Of a stretch of 64,000 bases of DNA, positions 1 to 10,719 are shown in pieces. A program made the position numbers and the translations under genes. Below the pieces are notes generated by a model. The model had not been told where the DNA came from. It saw nothing but the letters and a program-made list of their open reading frames with translations, and did not search any database. Source of the stretch: Burkholderiales bacterium (GTDB lineage: Bacteria; Pseudomonadota; Gammaproteobacteria; Burkholderiales; Burkholderiaceae_C); the NCBI GenBank assembly GCA_017302655.1, contig JAFLDE010000005.1, forward strand, positions 32,353-96,352, given 5' to 3'. Each line of letters starts with the position of its first letter. Positions within the stretch are counted from its first letter, which is position 1.

Positions 1-1
1 G

Positions 2-475
2 TTGGGTGATGGGGTGCTGCTCGATGGCAGTGAGGGAGCGTCCGTTCGCTTTGCAAGCTGCTGTCATCCGATTCCCGGTGACGAAATCCGCGGCTACCTG
101 GGGCGAGGGGAAGGCCTCATGGTGCACACCTCTGACTGCGCCATCGGCCGACGACTGTTCCAGCGAGACAGCGAGCACTGGATCGGGGTGGCGTGGGCCG
201 AGGAGATTTCGAGGCCCTTTGTCGCTGAAATTGGCCTCTTGCTGACACACGCCAAAGGGGTCTTGGCTCAGGTTGCCGCCGCTGTAAGTGCCGCCGAAGC
301 GGACATCAATCACGTCGAAATGGACAAGGACAGCGGCCTCGAGCGCGAAACCGCCGAGATGCGCATGCTGGTATCAGTGAAAGATCGCCACCACCTGGCC
401 GAGGTGTTGCGAAGCATCAGACGCCAGTCTGTTGTGCGTCGCGTGCAACGCGTCAAGCCGGGGCAGGGTAGCTGA
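2..475 (+). CDS. spoT: Bifunctional (p)ppGpp synthase/hydrolase (RelA/SpoT family), C-terminal fragment
   Basis: Only the last ~157 codons are in the window; the reading frame runs in from upstream. The visible part begins just before the conserved Cys-rich RIS element (CCHPIPGD at residues 20-27 of the fragment, followed by GYLGRGEGLMVHTSDC) and continues into a C-terminal ACT domain (about residues 70-155). These regulatory domains follow the HD hydrolase, synthetase and TGS domains in full-length enzymes that set the alarmone (p)ppGpp level in the cytosol. Whether the enzyme has both activities cannot be seen from this piece; the spoT name is an inference from the neighbouring greB. The 3' end overlaps the convergent greB by 23 bases. 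Confidence 0.9.
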   Translation: MGDGVLLDGSEGASVRFASCCHPIPGDEIRGYLGRGEGLMVHTSDCAIGRRLFQRDSEHWIGVAWAEEISRPFVAEIGLLLTHAKGVLAQVAAAVSAAEADINHVEMDKDSGLERETAEMRMLVSVKDRHHLAEVLRSIRRQSVVRRVQRVKPGQGS

Positions 476-1016
476 CCGCAAGGATCTCGAGCGTTTGGTC
501 GCCAGCCGGAGTGTGCAGACGCACCTCCTCGCCCACCCTTGCCTTGATGAGCGCCCGCGCAACGGGAGCGACCCAACTTACCTCCCCACGCAGCGAGTCC
601 ACTTCATCCACCCCCTTGATGGTGATGGTGCGCTCTTCCCCATGCTGGTCGGCATAGGTCACCGTAGCGCCGAAGAAGATCTGCTCCGAACCGAAGTGCA
701 CCGAAGGGTCCACGACTTCAGCGCGTTCCAGACGCTTGGTGAGAAAACGAGTTCGCCTGTCAATTTCACGCAAGCGCTTCTTGCCGTACAGGTAGTCTCC
801 GTTCTCACTGCGGTCGCCGTTGCTTGCCGCCCAATGGACCACCTCAACCACCTTTGGCCGTTCCTCGTCCAAGAGCTGCAGGAGTTCAGCTCGCAATGCT
901 GAGAACCCTGCAGGAGTCATGTAGTTCCGAGTGCCCGCAGGCAACGGCAAGGCCGATTGGGCTTCGCTGTCTTCTTCGTCGTCGCTCTCAATCTCGCGCG
1001 TGAAGGCCTTGCTCAT
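453..1016 (-). CDS. greB: Transcription elongation factor GreB
   Basis: A 187-residue protein that rescues backtracked RNA polymerase by stimulating transcript cleavage through the secondary channel. The N-terminal coiled coil carries the GreB signature around NGDRSENGDYLYGKKR, with the acidic tip Asp/Glu residues, followed by the C-terminal FKBP-like domain. The ATG at 1016 is chosen because the residues after it (MSKAFTREIES) read as a GreB start, and upstream codons in this frame run into the tRNA terminator. A 25-residue acidic leader (DDEEDSE) precedes the conserved part. A separate greA lies at 46970-47446, so both cleavage factors are present. Its 3' end overlaps the spoT-type gene tail to tail. 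Confidence 0.95.
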   Translation of the reverse strand: MSKAFTREIESDDEEDSEAQSALPLPAGTRNYMTPAGFSALRAELLQLLDEERPKVVEVVHWAASNGDRSENGDYLYGKKRLREIDRRTRFLTKRLERAEVVDPSVHFGSEQIFFGATVTYADQHGEERTITIKGVDEVDSLRGEVSWVAPVARALIKARVGEEVRLHTPAGDQTLEILAVSYPAPA

Positions 1017-1040
1017 CGCATCAAACTCAATCAGTCCCCG

Positions 1041-1080
1041 CAAAGCAAAACCGGCCTGACCCTTGCAGGTCAAGCCGGTT
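1041..1080 (-). terminator. Intrinsic terminator of the tRNA-Arg transcript
   Basis: Inverted repeat AACCGGC...GCCGGTT with an inner TGACC/GGTCA arm. Read on the minus strand it is followed by TTTTGCTTTG. It lies just downstream of the two tRNA-Arg genes and upstream of greB, so it should separate the tRNA transcript from greB. Confidence 0.75.
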
Positions 1081-1088
1081 GCGTTGTC

Positions 1089-1165
1089 TGGCGCGGCTGG
1101 CAGGATTCGAACCCACGACCCCTTGGTTCGTAGCCAAGTACTCTATCCAACTGAGCTACAGCCGC
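1089..1165 (-). tRNA. tRNA-Arg (anticodon ACG), copy 2
   Basis: 77 nt including the encoded CCA. The minus strand folds with acceptor arm GCGGCTG/CAGCCGC, a D arm GCTCAGTTGGATAGAGT, anticodon stem CTTGG/CCAAG with loop CTACGAA (anticodon ACG, normally read after A34-to-inosine editing), and a TTCGAAT T-loop. The sequence is identical to the copy at 1207-1283. Confidence 0.97.
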
Positions 1166-1173
1166 CTGTGTCC

Positions 1174-1192
1174 GTACCTCCCATGGAGGTAC
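1174..1192 (-). other. Perfect hairpin in the spacer between two tRNA-Arg genes
   Basis: GTACCTCC-CAT-GGAGGTAC forms a perfect 8-bp stem with a 3-nt loop in the 41-bp spacer between the tRNA copies. It has no U-tract, so it is unlikely to be a terminator. It may be a processing signal in a dicistronic tRNA precursor (inference). Confidence 0.5.
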
Positions 1193-1206
1193 AAATCTCT
1201 TTGCAG

Positions 1207-1283
1207 TGGCGCGGCTGGCAGGATTCGAACCCACGACCCCTTGGTTCGTAGCCAAGTACTCTATCCAACTGAGCTACAGCCGC
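1207..1283 (-). tRNA. tRNA-Arg (anticodon ACG), copy 1
   Basis: 77 nt with encoded CCA, identical to the copy at 1089-1165 and upstream of it in the direction of transcription. Same cloverleaf and anticodon ACG. The pair is probably co-transcribed from a promoter between this gene and hemY. Confidence 0.97.
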
Positions 1284-1299
1284 ACAGCAAAGAGATGGG

Positions 1300-1305
1300 A
1301 CTATA
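1300..1305 (-). promoter_or_regulatory. Probable -10 element for the tRNA-Arg pair
   Basis: TATAGT on the minus strand lies 17 bases before the 5' end of the first tRNA-Arg. The -35 region is weak (CGGTGA-like at normal spacing). Only the -10 is convincing. Confidence 0.45.
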
Positions 1306-1382
1306 GCAGACGCTCAAGAGGTCACCGCACGCACTTTGGTTTTGCGTACATCCAACGAAGCGGAGAAGCCGCACTGGAGCGC

Positions 1383-2618
1383 TCAGTTCACCCGCGCAGC
1401 CTGCTCAATCGCAGCCAGCCGCTCATCCACTGAACCGGCATGTTCCGCCATGTCTGCCAAGCGCAGCCAAGTTCGACGACGCAGATCTGCACTCAGTCGA
1501 AGGTCCGCGGCGGCGGTCGTCAAGTGTTGCTTCGCCTTGCCCCACAACTGCAGTTCGGCCAGTGCATGGGCCATGACCAAGCCGACATGAGGGTCGCGCG
1601 GAAAGGCTTGGCACGCAGACTCCAAGCGCGCCAGCCAGTCAACACCCAAACCTTCAAGCGAAGCAAGCGTCGCCAGCGCCACGGCGGCTCGCTCTTCATC
1701 GCTCAACTGGCGCATTTCGTCCCAGCATGGGCGCAGGTAAAGGCGTGCATCCGCTACGGCACCGTGGGCCACCGAGCGGAGAGCAACACGCGCAACCACG
1801 TAGGGATCGCGACGTTCGGCATGCTCCAACTGCACCCAAGCCTGACGAAGTTGATCGGCATCGCGTGCGGCATCGAGCCATTCAAGGGCCAGGGAACGAA
1901 CGAGGCTTTGACCGATCCCCGGAGCGAAGGCTTGATGCTTCGTCAGCAGTCTGGCACTCCGCAGCGCATCCAGGGTCTGACCGCTCAGCCGGGCAGCCTG
2001 CAAACGCAAACGCATGGCGTGGCTGCGCCGTGCAGTGCCAGGAGGCAGTTCGCCAAGCAAGCCCAGGGCGCGGTTCGCATCGCGATCTTCGAGCGCCCAA
2101 CCGACCGCCTGCAGACGAGCAGCGTCGCGTTGTTCTCCGTCAAGGGCCTCCCGGAGCGCCGCGTCCCATTGATGTTGGCGCTGGACGCGGTCCTGTAGGC
2201 GGTGCGCTGCTTCCGCCGCCAGGAGGTGCGCCAGGGCCAGCGCACCACGGTCTGGCGAAGCCTCTCCCGTAGATTCCTGCAGACTTAGCAAGCGGTGCAC
2301 GCTGCGTTGCGCTCGCGCGTACCGACCACCCCACAAGTGCACCAGCGCTTCCCGAAGCAAAGACTGCGCGCCTCGCTCTCGTTGTGCCTGGCGCCAAGCC
2401 TTGGCCTTGGTCGGAAGTGTGAGCAGGCTGCGCATTGCGTGCAAGGCCAAGAACATCAGCATGCAACCCGCCACGACCACCACCAGAAAAAGGTTCAGCG
2501 AAAGGTCGATACGCCAACCACCCCAGAACAGGCTGACCAGCCCGTCATTGCGCCCTAGCGTCAAAGCCGCCACCACGGCCACGCTGAAAAGCAGAGTGAG
2601 CCAGACGACGCCGCGCAT
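1383..2618 (-). CDS. hemY: HemY, membrane-anchored TPR protein of the heme operon
   Basis: About 411 residues. Two N-terminal hydrophobic segments (about residues 3-20 and 38-60) anchor a cytosolic domain rich in TPR-like helices (Ala/Leu/Arg-rich, e.g. around AHALAELQLWGKAKQHL). It belongs to the proteobacterial HemY family found behind hemX; this is not the protoporphyrinogen oxidase also called HemY in other bacteria. The biochemical role is not settled; a scaffold or chaperone role in late heme synthesis has been proposed. The ATG at 2618 shares one base with the hemX stop codon (TGATG), so translation is probably coupled. An extra TTG codon just upstream is a less likely start. Confidence 0.9.
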   Translation of the reverse strand: MRGVVWLTLLFSVAVVAALTLGRNDGLVSLFWGGWRIDLSLNLFLVVVVAGCMLMFLALHAMRSLLTLPTKAKAWRQAQRERGAQSLLREALVHLWGGRYARAQRSVHRLLSLQESTGEASPDRGALALAHLLAAEAAHRLQDRVQRQHQWDAALREALDGEQRDAARLQAVGWALEDRDANRALGLLGELPPGTARRSHAMRLRLQAARLSGQTLDALRSARLLTKHQAFAPGIGQSLVRSLALEWLDAARDADQLRQAWVQLEHAERRDPYVVARVALRSVAHGAVADARLYLRPCWDEMRQLSDEERAAVALATLASLEGLGVDWLARLESACQAFPRDPHVGLVMAHALAELQLWGKAKQHLTTAAADLRLSADLRRRTWLRLADMAEHAGSVDERLAAIEQAARVN

Positions 2619-3739
2619 CAACGCACCACGCCTGCGGCGGCCGCAAGCGCAGCCAAGCTGTCATCGGGGCGAGGCCAACTGATCGGGCGTACCTGCGCCT
2701 GTACTTGCTGAAGCAGTTCCATCGCCAGCTGCGCGCGGCGTTGACGGGTGTCAGCGTGACGCTGCACCGCTTGCAGCGTAGCCGCGAGGTCCAGTCTTGC
2801 GGCCTCGTGCTGCCGGGTGAGCAAAGCAAGCCGCGCATTGAGCAAACGCAGCTTCAGGTTCTCGCGCAGCAGGAAGGCCTGCTCGGGCGCCAGCAACATG
2901 GCTTCAGGTTGAGAAATGCGTGTAACGCGAATCAGGCCCTTGATCTCCTCCCAGATGCGCTCGCCCATCACTTGGCTGCCTTGCAGCCAGCGCGCCCAAG
3001 CGTCACTAGCTGCCTGCTCCACGGGCTCGACCTTGCTAGCACTGAGCCGCTCGCGTCGATGTGGCTCGCTGAGCAGCGGCAACTCGTCGATCAGGCGTGC
3101 CACCTCGTCCAGGCGCATGGCCAGCGTGCCCGGGTCGATTGCGTTCACGGCGCGCACACGGTCGAGGTCGCGCAGCAGCGCACGTCGAACGCCTTCCAAG
3201 CGTGGCTGCTTGTGGCGCTGCAGGCGCTCCTCCGCTTGTTTGAGTGCCGCGATCAATGGCTCAGCACTGCCCACGAGCACCATCTGCTGGCTCGCCAGGC
3301 GCAGGCTCGCCTCCAGGTCACTGACGATGTTTTCATCCCGAGATCGACTGAACGACTGAAGCAGTTCCTCAAGTTGGGCGCGCTGCAACGACACCTCAGC
3401 CAGTTTGGCGTCGAGCAACGTGTACTGGGCCGCCAGCTCACGAAGCTGCGCAGTGTTCGCAGCGGCACTTTGCTTGGCTTCCACAGCCACGCTCTGGCTG
3501 GTGGCTTGACGCTGCACCAGTTCCTTCTCCAAATCGCGCAAACGGTTGCTGCCTTGCCAAGCAAGAAACAGAGCGCCCAGCGTCAAACTCGCCAGCAAGA
3601 CCCAGCCCAAGGCTGCCAGCGCGTTGCCAGGACCGACTGTCGAAACCTGAGCGCGAGCTTGTGAATTGCCTGATGAAAGTTCGGGGCCGGGTGCCTCTGA
3701 GACTGGGGCTGAAGGGGCGGATCCTGCGTCGTGGCTCAT
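2618..3739 (-). CDS. hemX: HemX-like membrane protein (uroporphyrinogen III operon)
   Basis: 373 residues from the ATG at 3739. A Ser/Pro/Ala-rich cytosolic N-terminus (about residues 1-38) leads to a single membrane segment (about residues 42-62, LAALGWVLLASLTLGALFLA) and a long helical, coiled-coil periplasmic part (about residues 65-150), typical of proteobacterial HemX. The family is sometimes labelled uroporphyrinogen-III C-methyltransferase, but the SAM-binding motifs of true CysG/CobA enzymes are absent here, so that name should not be used. The start codon overlaps the hemD stop by 4 bases (ATGA), and the stop overlaps the hemY start. The longer open frame upstream of 3739 lies inside hemD and is not needed. 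Confidence 0.88.
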   Translation of the reverse strand: MSHDAGSAPSAPVSEAPGPELSSGNSQARAQVSTVGPGNALAALGWVLLASLTLGALFLAWQGSNRLRDLEKELVQRQATSQSVAVEAKQSAAANTAQLRELAAQYTLLDAKLAEVSLQRAQLEELLQSFSRSRDENIVSDLEASLRLASQQMVLVGSAEPLIAALKQAEERLQRHKQPRLEGVRRALLRDLDRVRAVNAIDPGTLAMRLDEVARLIDELPLLSEPHRRERLSASKVEPVEQAASDAWARWLQGSQVMGERIWEEIKGLIRVTRISQPEAMLLAPEQAFLLRENLKLRLLNARLALLTRQHEAARLDLAATLQAVQRHADTRQRRAQLAMELLQQVQAQVRPISWPRPDDSLAALAAAAGVVR

Positions 3740-4473
3740 GCGGTCATTCTGGCGCACCAGTCCCGCCACGCCTGCGCCACGGCCAGCGGTTCGGCGCGCA
3801 CCAAAGTGGCCTTCATTCCCAGGCGCTCGGCGGCTTCTACGATGCGTGGATGGGTGGCCAGAGCGGCCGGAGGATGGAGCGCCAGTTGGCGCGGACAGCG
3901 CTGCGCCAGGTGTGCCATGGCTTCACTGCTGCTGAAGAGCCAAAGGCCTGGATGCGCCAGCGCTGCGACCAGTTCCTCAGCCGAAAGACGGGGTGGCATG
4001 CGGTGGTATACGCCGATTGGGCGCAGCACGGCACCCACGTCCTGAAGGCGTTGCATCAACCAGTCGCGCCCGCCTTCGCCGCGCAGCCACAGCCAGCGAC
4101 GCCCAGACCACGGGCCTGCCTCCTGCAGCAGCGGCCACAAGTGCTCGGAATCGAACAGCTTGGCATCATGCGGCGGACTGAGCACCCTGTGCGCGCCCGC
4201 CGCGCGAAGCGCGGCTGCGGTGCCGGGCCCCACGCAGGCGGCCAACGGCAGGCGCTCCCAGGGGCCGTCGCCCATGGCGGCCACGGCGGCAGGACTGGAA
4301 AAAAAAGCAGCGTCTGTCTCGGGCCAAGCGGCCCAGGCTGCGGCGCAGCCGGGCGGGTCGGGTTCAATATCGATCAACGGGCAACTGCGCACCTCCACGC
4401 CCAGCGCCTCCAACTGCCGCGCCCAGTCGACCGCCTGTGCCGCTGGACGCGTCAGCACCAGCGGGTGGGTCAC
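3736..4473 (-). CDS. hemD: Uroporphyrinogen-III synthase
   Basis: 245 residues. It cyclises hydroxymethylbilane with inversion of ring D to give uroporphyrinogen III, the branch point to heme and siroheme. The sequence has the two-domain Rossmann-like HemD layout, with the weakly conserved stretch around [11 protein letters not shown] (about residue 55-65) and a C-terminal [12 protein letters not shown] region. It begins with GTG at 4473 inside a 4-base GTGA overlap with the hemC stop and ends in an ATGA overlap with hemX, so hemC, hemD and hemX look translationally coupled. Confidence 0.93.
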   Translation of the reverse strand: MTHPLVLTRPAAQAVDWARQLEALGVEVRSCPLIDIEPDPPGCAAAWAAWPETDAAFFSSPAAVAAMGDGPWERLPLAACVGPGTAAALRAAGAHRVLSPPHDAKLFDSEHLWPLLQEAGPWSGRRWLWLRGEGGRDWLMQRLQDVGAVLRPIGVYHRMPPRLSAEELVAALAHPGLWLFSSSEAMAHLAQRCPRQLALHPPAALATHPRIVEAAERLGMKATLVRAEPLAVAQAWRDWCARMTA

Positions 4474-5384
4474 GATGCGCCGGCCGCGCGGATGCCAGCG
4501 CTCAGTTGCTCGGCCACGGCCACACCCAGGCGCTCGGCAGCAGGCTGGTCGCCGACATCGGCACTGGCCTCAGCGCGCACCAGCCGACCATCCTCCAGGC
4601 CGAACGCGGCGCGCAACGCCAGGTGGCTGCCGCCCTGAGCCCACACCGCATGCGCCGCCAGCGGCACGCTGCAACTACCGCCCAGTTGGCGCGAAACCGC
4701 CCGCTCCGCTGCACAGGCCCATTGCGTGGGCTTATGCGCCAAGCGCTGCAAGAGCGTCTGCACATCGGTGCGTGAAGCGAGGGTCTCGATGCCCAATGCC
4801 CCTTGCCCCGCACACGGCAAGAGCTGCGGCAAGCGCGCGCGAATGCGCTCTGACATCCCTAGGCGCAGCAGACCCGCCGCAGCCAGCACGATGGCGTCGT
4901 ACTGGCCTTCGTCGAGCTTGCGAAGGCGCGTCTGCAAATTGCCGCGCAGCGGCTCGATGCGCAGGTCAGGCCGCAGTGCCAGCAGCTGCGCCTGACGGCG
5001 CAGGCTGCTCGTACCCACCGTCGCGCCCTGCGGCAGCGCGTCCAGGTCCGCAAAGCGCGGGCTCACGAAGGCGTCCTTCGGGTCCTCACGCTCCAGTACC
5101 GCAGCCAGCGCGAAGCCCTCCGGAAGGTCCATCGGCACGTCCTTCAGCGAATGCACGGCCAGGTCGGCACGGCCCTGCTCCAGCGCCACCTCCAACTCCT
5201 TTACGAACAGACCCTTGCCGCCGATCTTCGACAGGCTGCGGTCCAGCACTTCGTCCCCACGGGTGGACAGGGGCAGGAGTTGCACGGTCACGCCGCACTC
5301 GGTTTGCAACCGTGCAGCCACATGTTCGGCCTGCCAGAGGGCCAGCGGGCTCTGGCGGGTGGCAATCGTCAAAGTCTGGGTCAT
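4470..5384 (-). CDS. hemC: Hydroxymethylbilane synthase (porphobilinogen deaminase)
   Basis: 304 residues. It condenses four porphobilinogens to hydroxymethylbilane using a covalently bound dipyrromethane cofactor. N-terminal [17 protein letters not shown] is the family start; the cofactor Cys is in [12 protein letters not shown] near residue 240; the substrate-binding Arg residues lie in [13 protein letters not shown] chose the ATG at 5384 over the GTG at 5393 because a -10-like TAGAGT (5392-5397) ends 7 bases before this ATG and overlaps the GTG, so a transcript from it would start at the ATG. It is the first gene of hemC-hemD-hemX-hemY and is divergent from ppc. Confidence 0.95.
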   Translation of the reverse strand: MTQTLTIATRQSPLALWQAEHVAARLQTECGVTVQLLPLSTRGDEVLDRSLSKIGGKGLFVKELEVALEQGRADLAVHSLKDVPMDLPEGFALAAVLEREDPKDAFVSPRFADLDALPQGATVGTSSLRRQAQLLALRPDLRIEPLRGNLQTRLRKLDEGQYDAIVLAAAGLLRLGMSERIRARLPQLLPCAGQGALGIETLASRTDVQTLLQRLAHKPTQWACAAERAVSRQLGGSCSVPLAAHAVWAQGGSHLALRAAFGLEDGRLVRAEASADVGDQPAAERLGVAVAEQLSAGIRAAGAS

Positions 5385-5481
5385 GGCCGTCACTCTATCT
5401 GGGAGGCGAAGGCAGACCGAGCTCGCGAAGAAACCAATACCCCAGAAACCCTGTAACCCAATTACATTTCGGCATCACCCC
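5385..5481. promoter_or_regulatory. Divergent hemC/ppc promoter region
   Basis: A 97-bp gap between two divergent starts. On the minus strand TAGAGT (5397 down to 5392) is a plausible -10 for hemC directly at its start codon. On the plus strand an AT-rich patch around 5455-5472 (ccctgtaacccaattacatt) is the likely ppc promoter. No clear -35 hexamers or operator repeats are visible. Confidence 0.45.
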
Positions 5482-8295
<2,814 letters not shown>

Positions 8296-8334
8296 GGCCC
8301 CCAAGGACATGGGAGGGCGCGCGAAGGGCGTTAC

Positions 8335-8355
8335 GGATGTTGCGCCCTAACATCC
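8335..8355. repeat. Inverted repeat downstream of ppc
   Basis: GGATGTT-GCGCCCT-AACATCC is a perfect 7-bp inverted repeat with a 7-nt loop, 40 bases after ppc and 37 bases before the next start codon. There is no U-tract, so an operator or a 5'-leader hairpin for the next gene is as likely as a transcript end. Confidence 0.45.
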
Positions 8356-8391
8356 ACGCGCCTCATCCAACCATGTCTTCAGGGAGTCCTC

Positions 8392-9186
8392 ATGTTCAAA
8401 CGCCTGGCCGTCCTCGGCCTGTGGCTGGCCTGCACCGCTCTGCACGCCGCCCCCTGGACCCCGCCGGCCCAGCCTGATGTCGACCAGATCCTGAAACAGG
8501 CCCGCGAGCTGTCGCGCCCGGGCGGCGACCCGGAGCAAGCGGCGGCCATGCACCGCTGGTACCACCAGCATGCGCTCGCCCATGCACCCTCGCACGGTGG
8601 GGTTCGGCTGTCCTTCGCGCTGAGCGACTGGCATGCCCTGGCCTTGCGCTACCCGCCGGCGCTGGCAGACATGCAGGCCGCCCGCGACCGCGCGGCCGAA
8701 CGCTTGCGCGCCGGTGGCCCGAACCCGCGCGAGGCCATGAGCGATCTTGCAGCGCTCGATCAACAGCTGGCCGACCCGCGCGTCAGCGCCGAGCTCATGG
8801 CCTGGCTGGACGCCAACCGCCCGGCCGACGCGCGCAGCTTCGCTCCCTTGGCCATGGCGGCCGTGGTGGCGAGCGGTCAGCACGCCCTGGCTTTGCGCTA
8901 CCTCGACCAGAACGCACTCGTGCGCAACAGCGAACGGCAGTTGCGGGGAATGACAGACAGTGCCGAACGCCTTCCCGAGACCCAGCGACCCGAGTTTCGC
9001 CAGGGGGTGGTGAGCTACCTTGATCGCCAAGCTGCCCCCGCCGTGGCCGCTTTGGCGCAAGCCGGGCGTGCGCAGGACGCGCAGCAGCTGCTTGATCGCT
9101 TGCAGGGCGTCCTTGGCCAGGACGCGCAGTTGCACCTTTGCCGCGACGGGCTGCGAGGCTTCGCGCCGCCCTTCCGCCGCTACTGA
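8392..9186 (+). CDS. Exported protein of unknown function
   Basis: 264 residues, family not recognised. It begins with a clear signal peptide (FKRLAVLGLWLACTALHA, predicted cut before APWTPP), so it is probably periplasmic. The mature part is almost entirely helical, with Ala/Leu/Gln-rich segments resembling short helical repeats (for example QAGRAQDAQQLLDRLQGVLG), and ends in FAPPFRRY. A single Cys is left near the C-terminus. AGGGAG at 8-10 bases before the ATG is a good ribosome site. It lies between ppc and the acyltransferase gene on the same strand; the 112-base gap before the latter leaves shared transcription open. No function is assigned. Confidence 0.8.
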   Translation: MFKRLAVLGLWLACTALHAAPWTPPAQPDVDQILKQARELSRPGGDPEQAAAMHRWYHQHALAHAPSHGGVRLSFALSDWHALALRYPPALADMQAARDRAAERLRAGGPNPREAMSDLAALDQQLADPRVSAELMAWLDANRPADARSFAPLAMAAVVASGQHALALRYLDQNALVRNSERQLRGMTDSAERLPETQRPEFRQGVVSYLDRQAAPAVAALAQAGRAQDAQQLLDRLQGVLGQDAQLHLCRDGLRGFAPPFRRY

Positions 9187-9298
9187 GCGACGCACGCGCT
9201 TCATAGGCGAAGGCGACGCGGGAATCTCCCAAGCGCCGCCGGCTGTCGCCGCTCTGAGCCGAGCCTATGCTGGCGCGGCTATTGCCGGAGACGCCCCT

Positions 9299-10714
9299 AT
9301 GAGCCGCCTGTCCCTGCTGGATCTCGCCTTCTTCATCGCCGAGAACCCGGCCAGCCCCAAGCATGTCGGAGGCTTGCACATCCATCAGCGGCCCGCCGGC
9401 GCACCTGACGACTTCGCGCGCGCGCTGTACGAGGAATGGCTGACGCACAGCGCGGTGAAAGCACCGTTCAACCGCGTCATCGAGTTCCTTGGCGCGGGCC
9501 TGATGCCGAGCTGGCGCAGCGTCTCCAAGGTGGATCTGAAGCAGCATCTGCACTTCCACCGCCTACCGGCCCGCCACCGCGACCGCGAGGCGCTCTACGC
9601 CTTGGTGGCCGAGCTGCACGAGCCCATGCTCGAGCGCAAGCGCCCGCTGTGGGAAGTGCATGTCATCGACGGCCTGTGGGACGGGCAGTTCGCCGTGTAC
9701 TACCGCATGCACCACGCCTATGCCGACGGCATCACCATGGCGCGCTGGGGCGCGGAGTCGCTCGCCACCCGCGCCGACGACCTGCAGCTGCGCCCCGTCT
9801 GGGCCACCGACCACACGCGGCGGCGCTCCGGTGGCAGTGGCGGCACCGGCTTGCGCAGCTTGAGCCTGGACCGCGCGCTGGTCGCCAAGACCTGGAAGCG
9901 CCTCACCGCCAATTCCCAGCGCGCCATCGGCGTCGGGCGGCTCACCGCCATGCTGCTGCTGGAGGCGATGAAGCTAACCAAGAACGCCATCGCCGTGCCC
10001 TTCATGGCCAGTGGCGAGACGCCCTTCACCGGCAAGGCCACGCCGGGCCGCCAGTTGGCCACGGCGGCCTTGCCCATGGCGCGCATTGCCGCCGTGCGCA
10101 AGGCGGCGCGCGCTACCTTGAACCATGTGGCCCTGACCTGCCTGGACGGCGCCATGCACCGCTACCTGGCCGAGGAGGGCATCGAGCTCGACCGCCCCAT
10201 CACCATTCAGATGCCGGTGAGCCTGCGCAAGCCCGGCAGCAAGGCGGCGCAGAGCGACGCCGGCAACAAGATCGGCATCATCCTCGTCGACCTGGCCGAA
10301 CCCACCGACGACGCGTACGTGCGCCTGCGCAACGTCGGCTACTCGCTGCGCAATGTGCGCAATCTGGTCGACTCGGTGACGCCCGAGGCGATCGAGACCT
10401 ACACCATCCTCACCGGTGTGCTCGGCCAGTTGGCCGACATGATGAAGCTCAGCGAGCTGGTCACGCCCATGGGCAATTGCACGGTGTCGAACGTGCCCGG
10501 GCCCGAGGAGCGGCTCTACCTGAAGGGCGCGCCGCTGATGGAGATGCACCCGGTCAGCACCCTGCCGCCCACGCATCTGCTGAACATCACCCTGTTCAGC
10601 TATGCGGGGCAGCTGTACGTGGGCCTGGTGGCCACCGACACGCTGCCCAATCTGGGCCGGCTGGCCGAGCTGGTGGAGGACGAGTTCCGCGTGCTGGAGG
10701 CCGCGGTGTCCTGA
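9299..10714 (+). CDS. Wax ester synthase/diacylglycerol acyltransferase (WS/DGAT family)
   Basis: 471 residues. It transfers an acyl group from acyl-CoA to a long-chain alcohol or diacylglycerol to make storage wax or triacylglycerol at the inner membrane face. The catalytic HHxxxDG motif is present as HHAYADG around residues 138-144. Conserved PLWEVHVIDGL precedes it, and the C-terminal half has the GNKIGIILVDL and NCTVSNVPGPEERLYLKG stretches of the family. The start ATG at 9299 follows GGAGACGCCCCT (usable ribosome site), and MSRLSLLDLAFF is a normal family start. It converges with the DUF1501 gene with only 5 bases between stops. Substrate preference cannot be read from the sequence. Confidence 0.92.
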   Translation: MSRLSLLDLAFFIAENPASPKHVGGLHIHQRPAGAPDDFARALYEEWLTHSAVKAPFNRVIEFLGAGLMPSWRSVSKVDLKQHLHFHRLPARHRDREALYALVAELHEPMLERKRPLWEVHVIDGLWDGQFAVYYRMHHAYADGITMARWGAESLATRADDLQLRPVWATDHTRRRSGGSGGTGLRSLSLDRALVAKTWKRLTANSQRAIGVGRLTAMLLLEAMKLTKNAIAVPFMASGETPFTGKATPGRQLATAALPMARIAAVRKAARATLNHVALTCLDGAMHRYLAEEGIELDRPITIQMPVSLRKPGSKAAQSDAGNKIGIILVDLAEPTDDAYVRLRNVGYSLRNVRNLVDSVTPEAIETYTILTGVLGQLADMMKLSELVTPMGNCTVSNVPGPEERLYLKGAPLMEMHPVSTLPPTHLLNITLFSYAGQLYVGLVATDTLPNLGRLAELVEDEFRVLEAAVS

Positions 10715-10719
10715 ACCAC

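Noticed and set aside
2618-3739. Naming hemX a uroporphyrinogen-III C-methyltransferase
   Set aside because: The SAM-binding motifs of CysG/CobA enzymes are missing; the protein has a single-helix anchor plus coiled coil.
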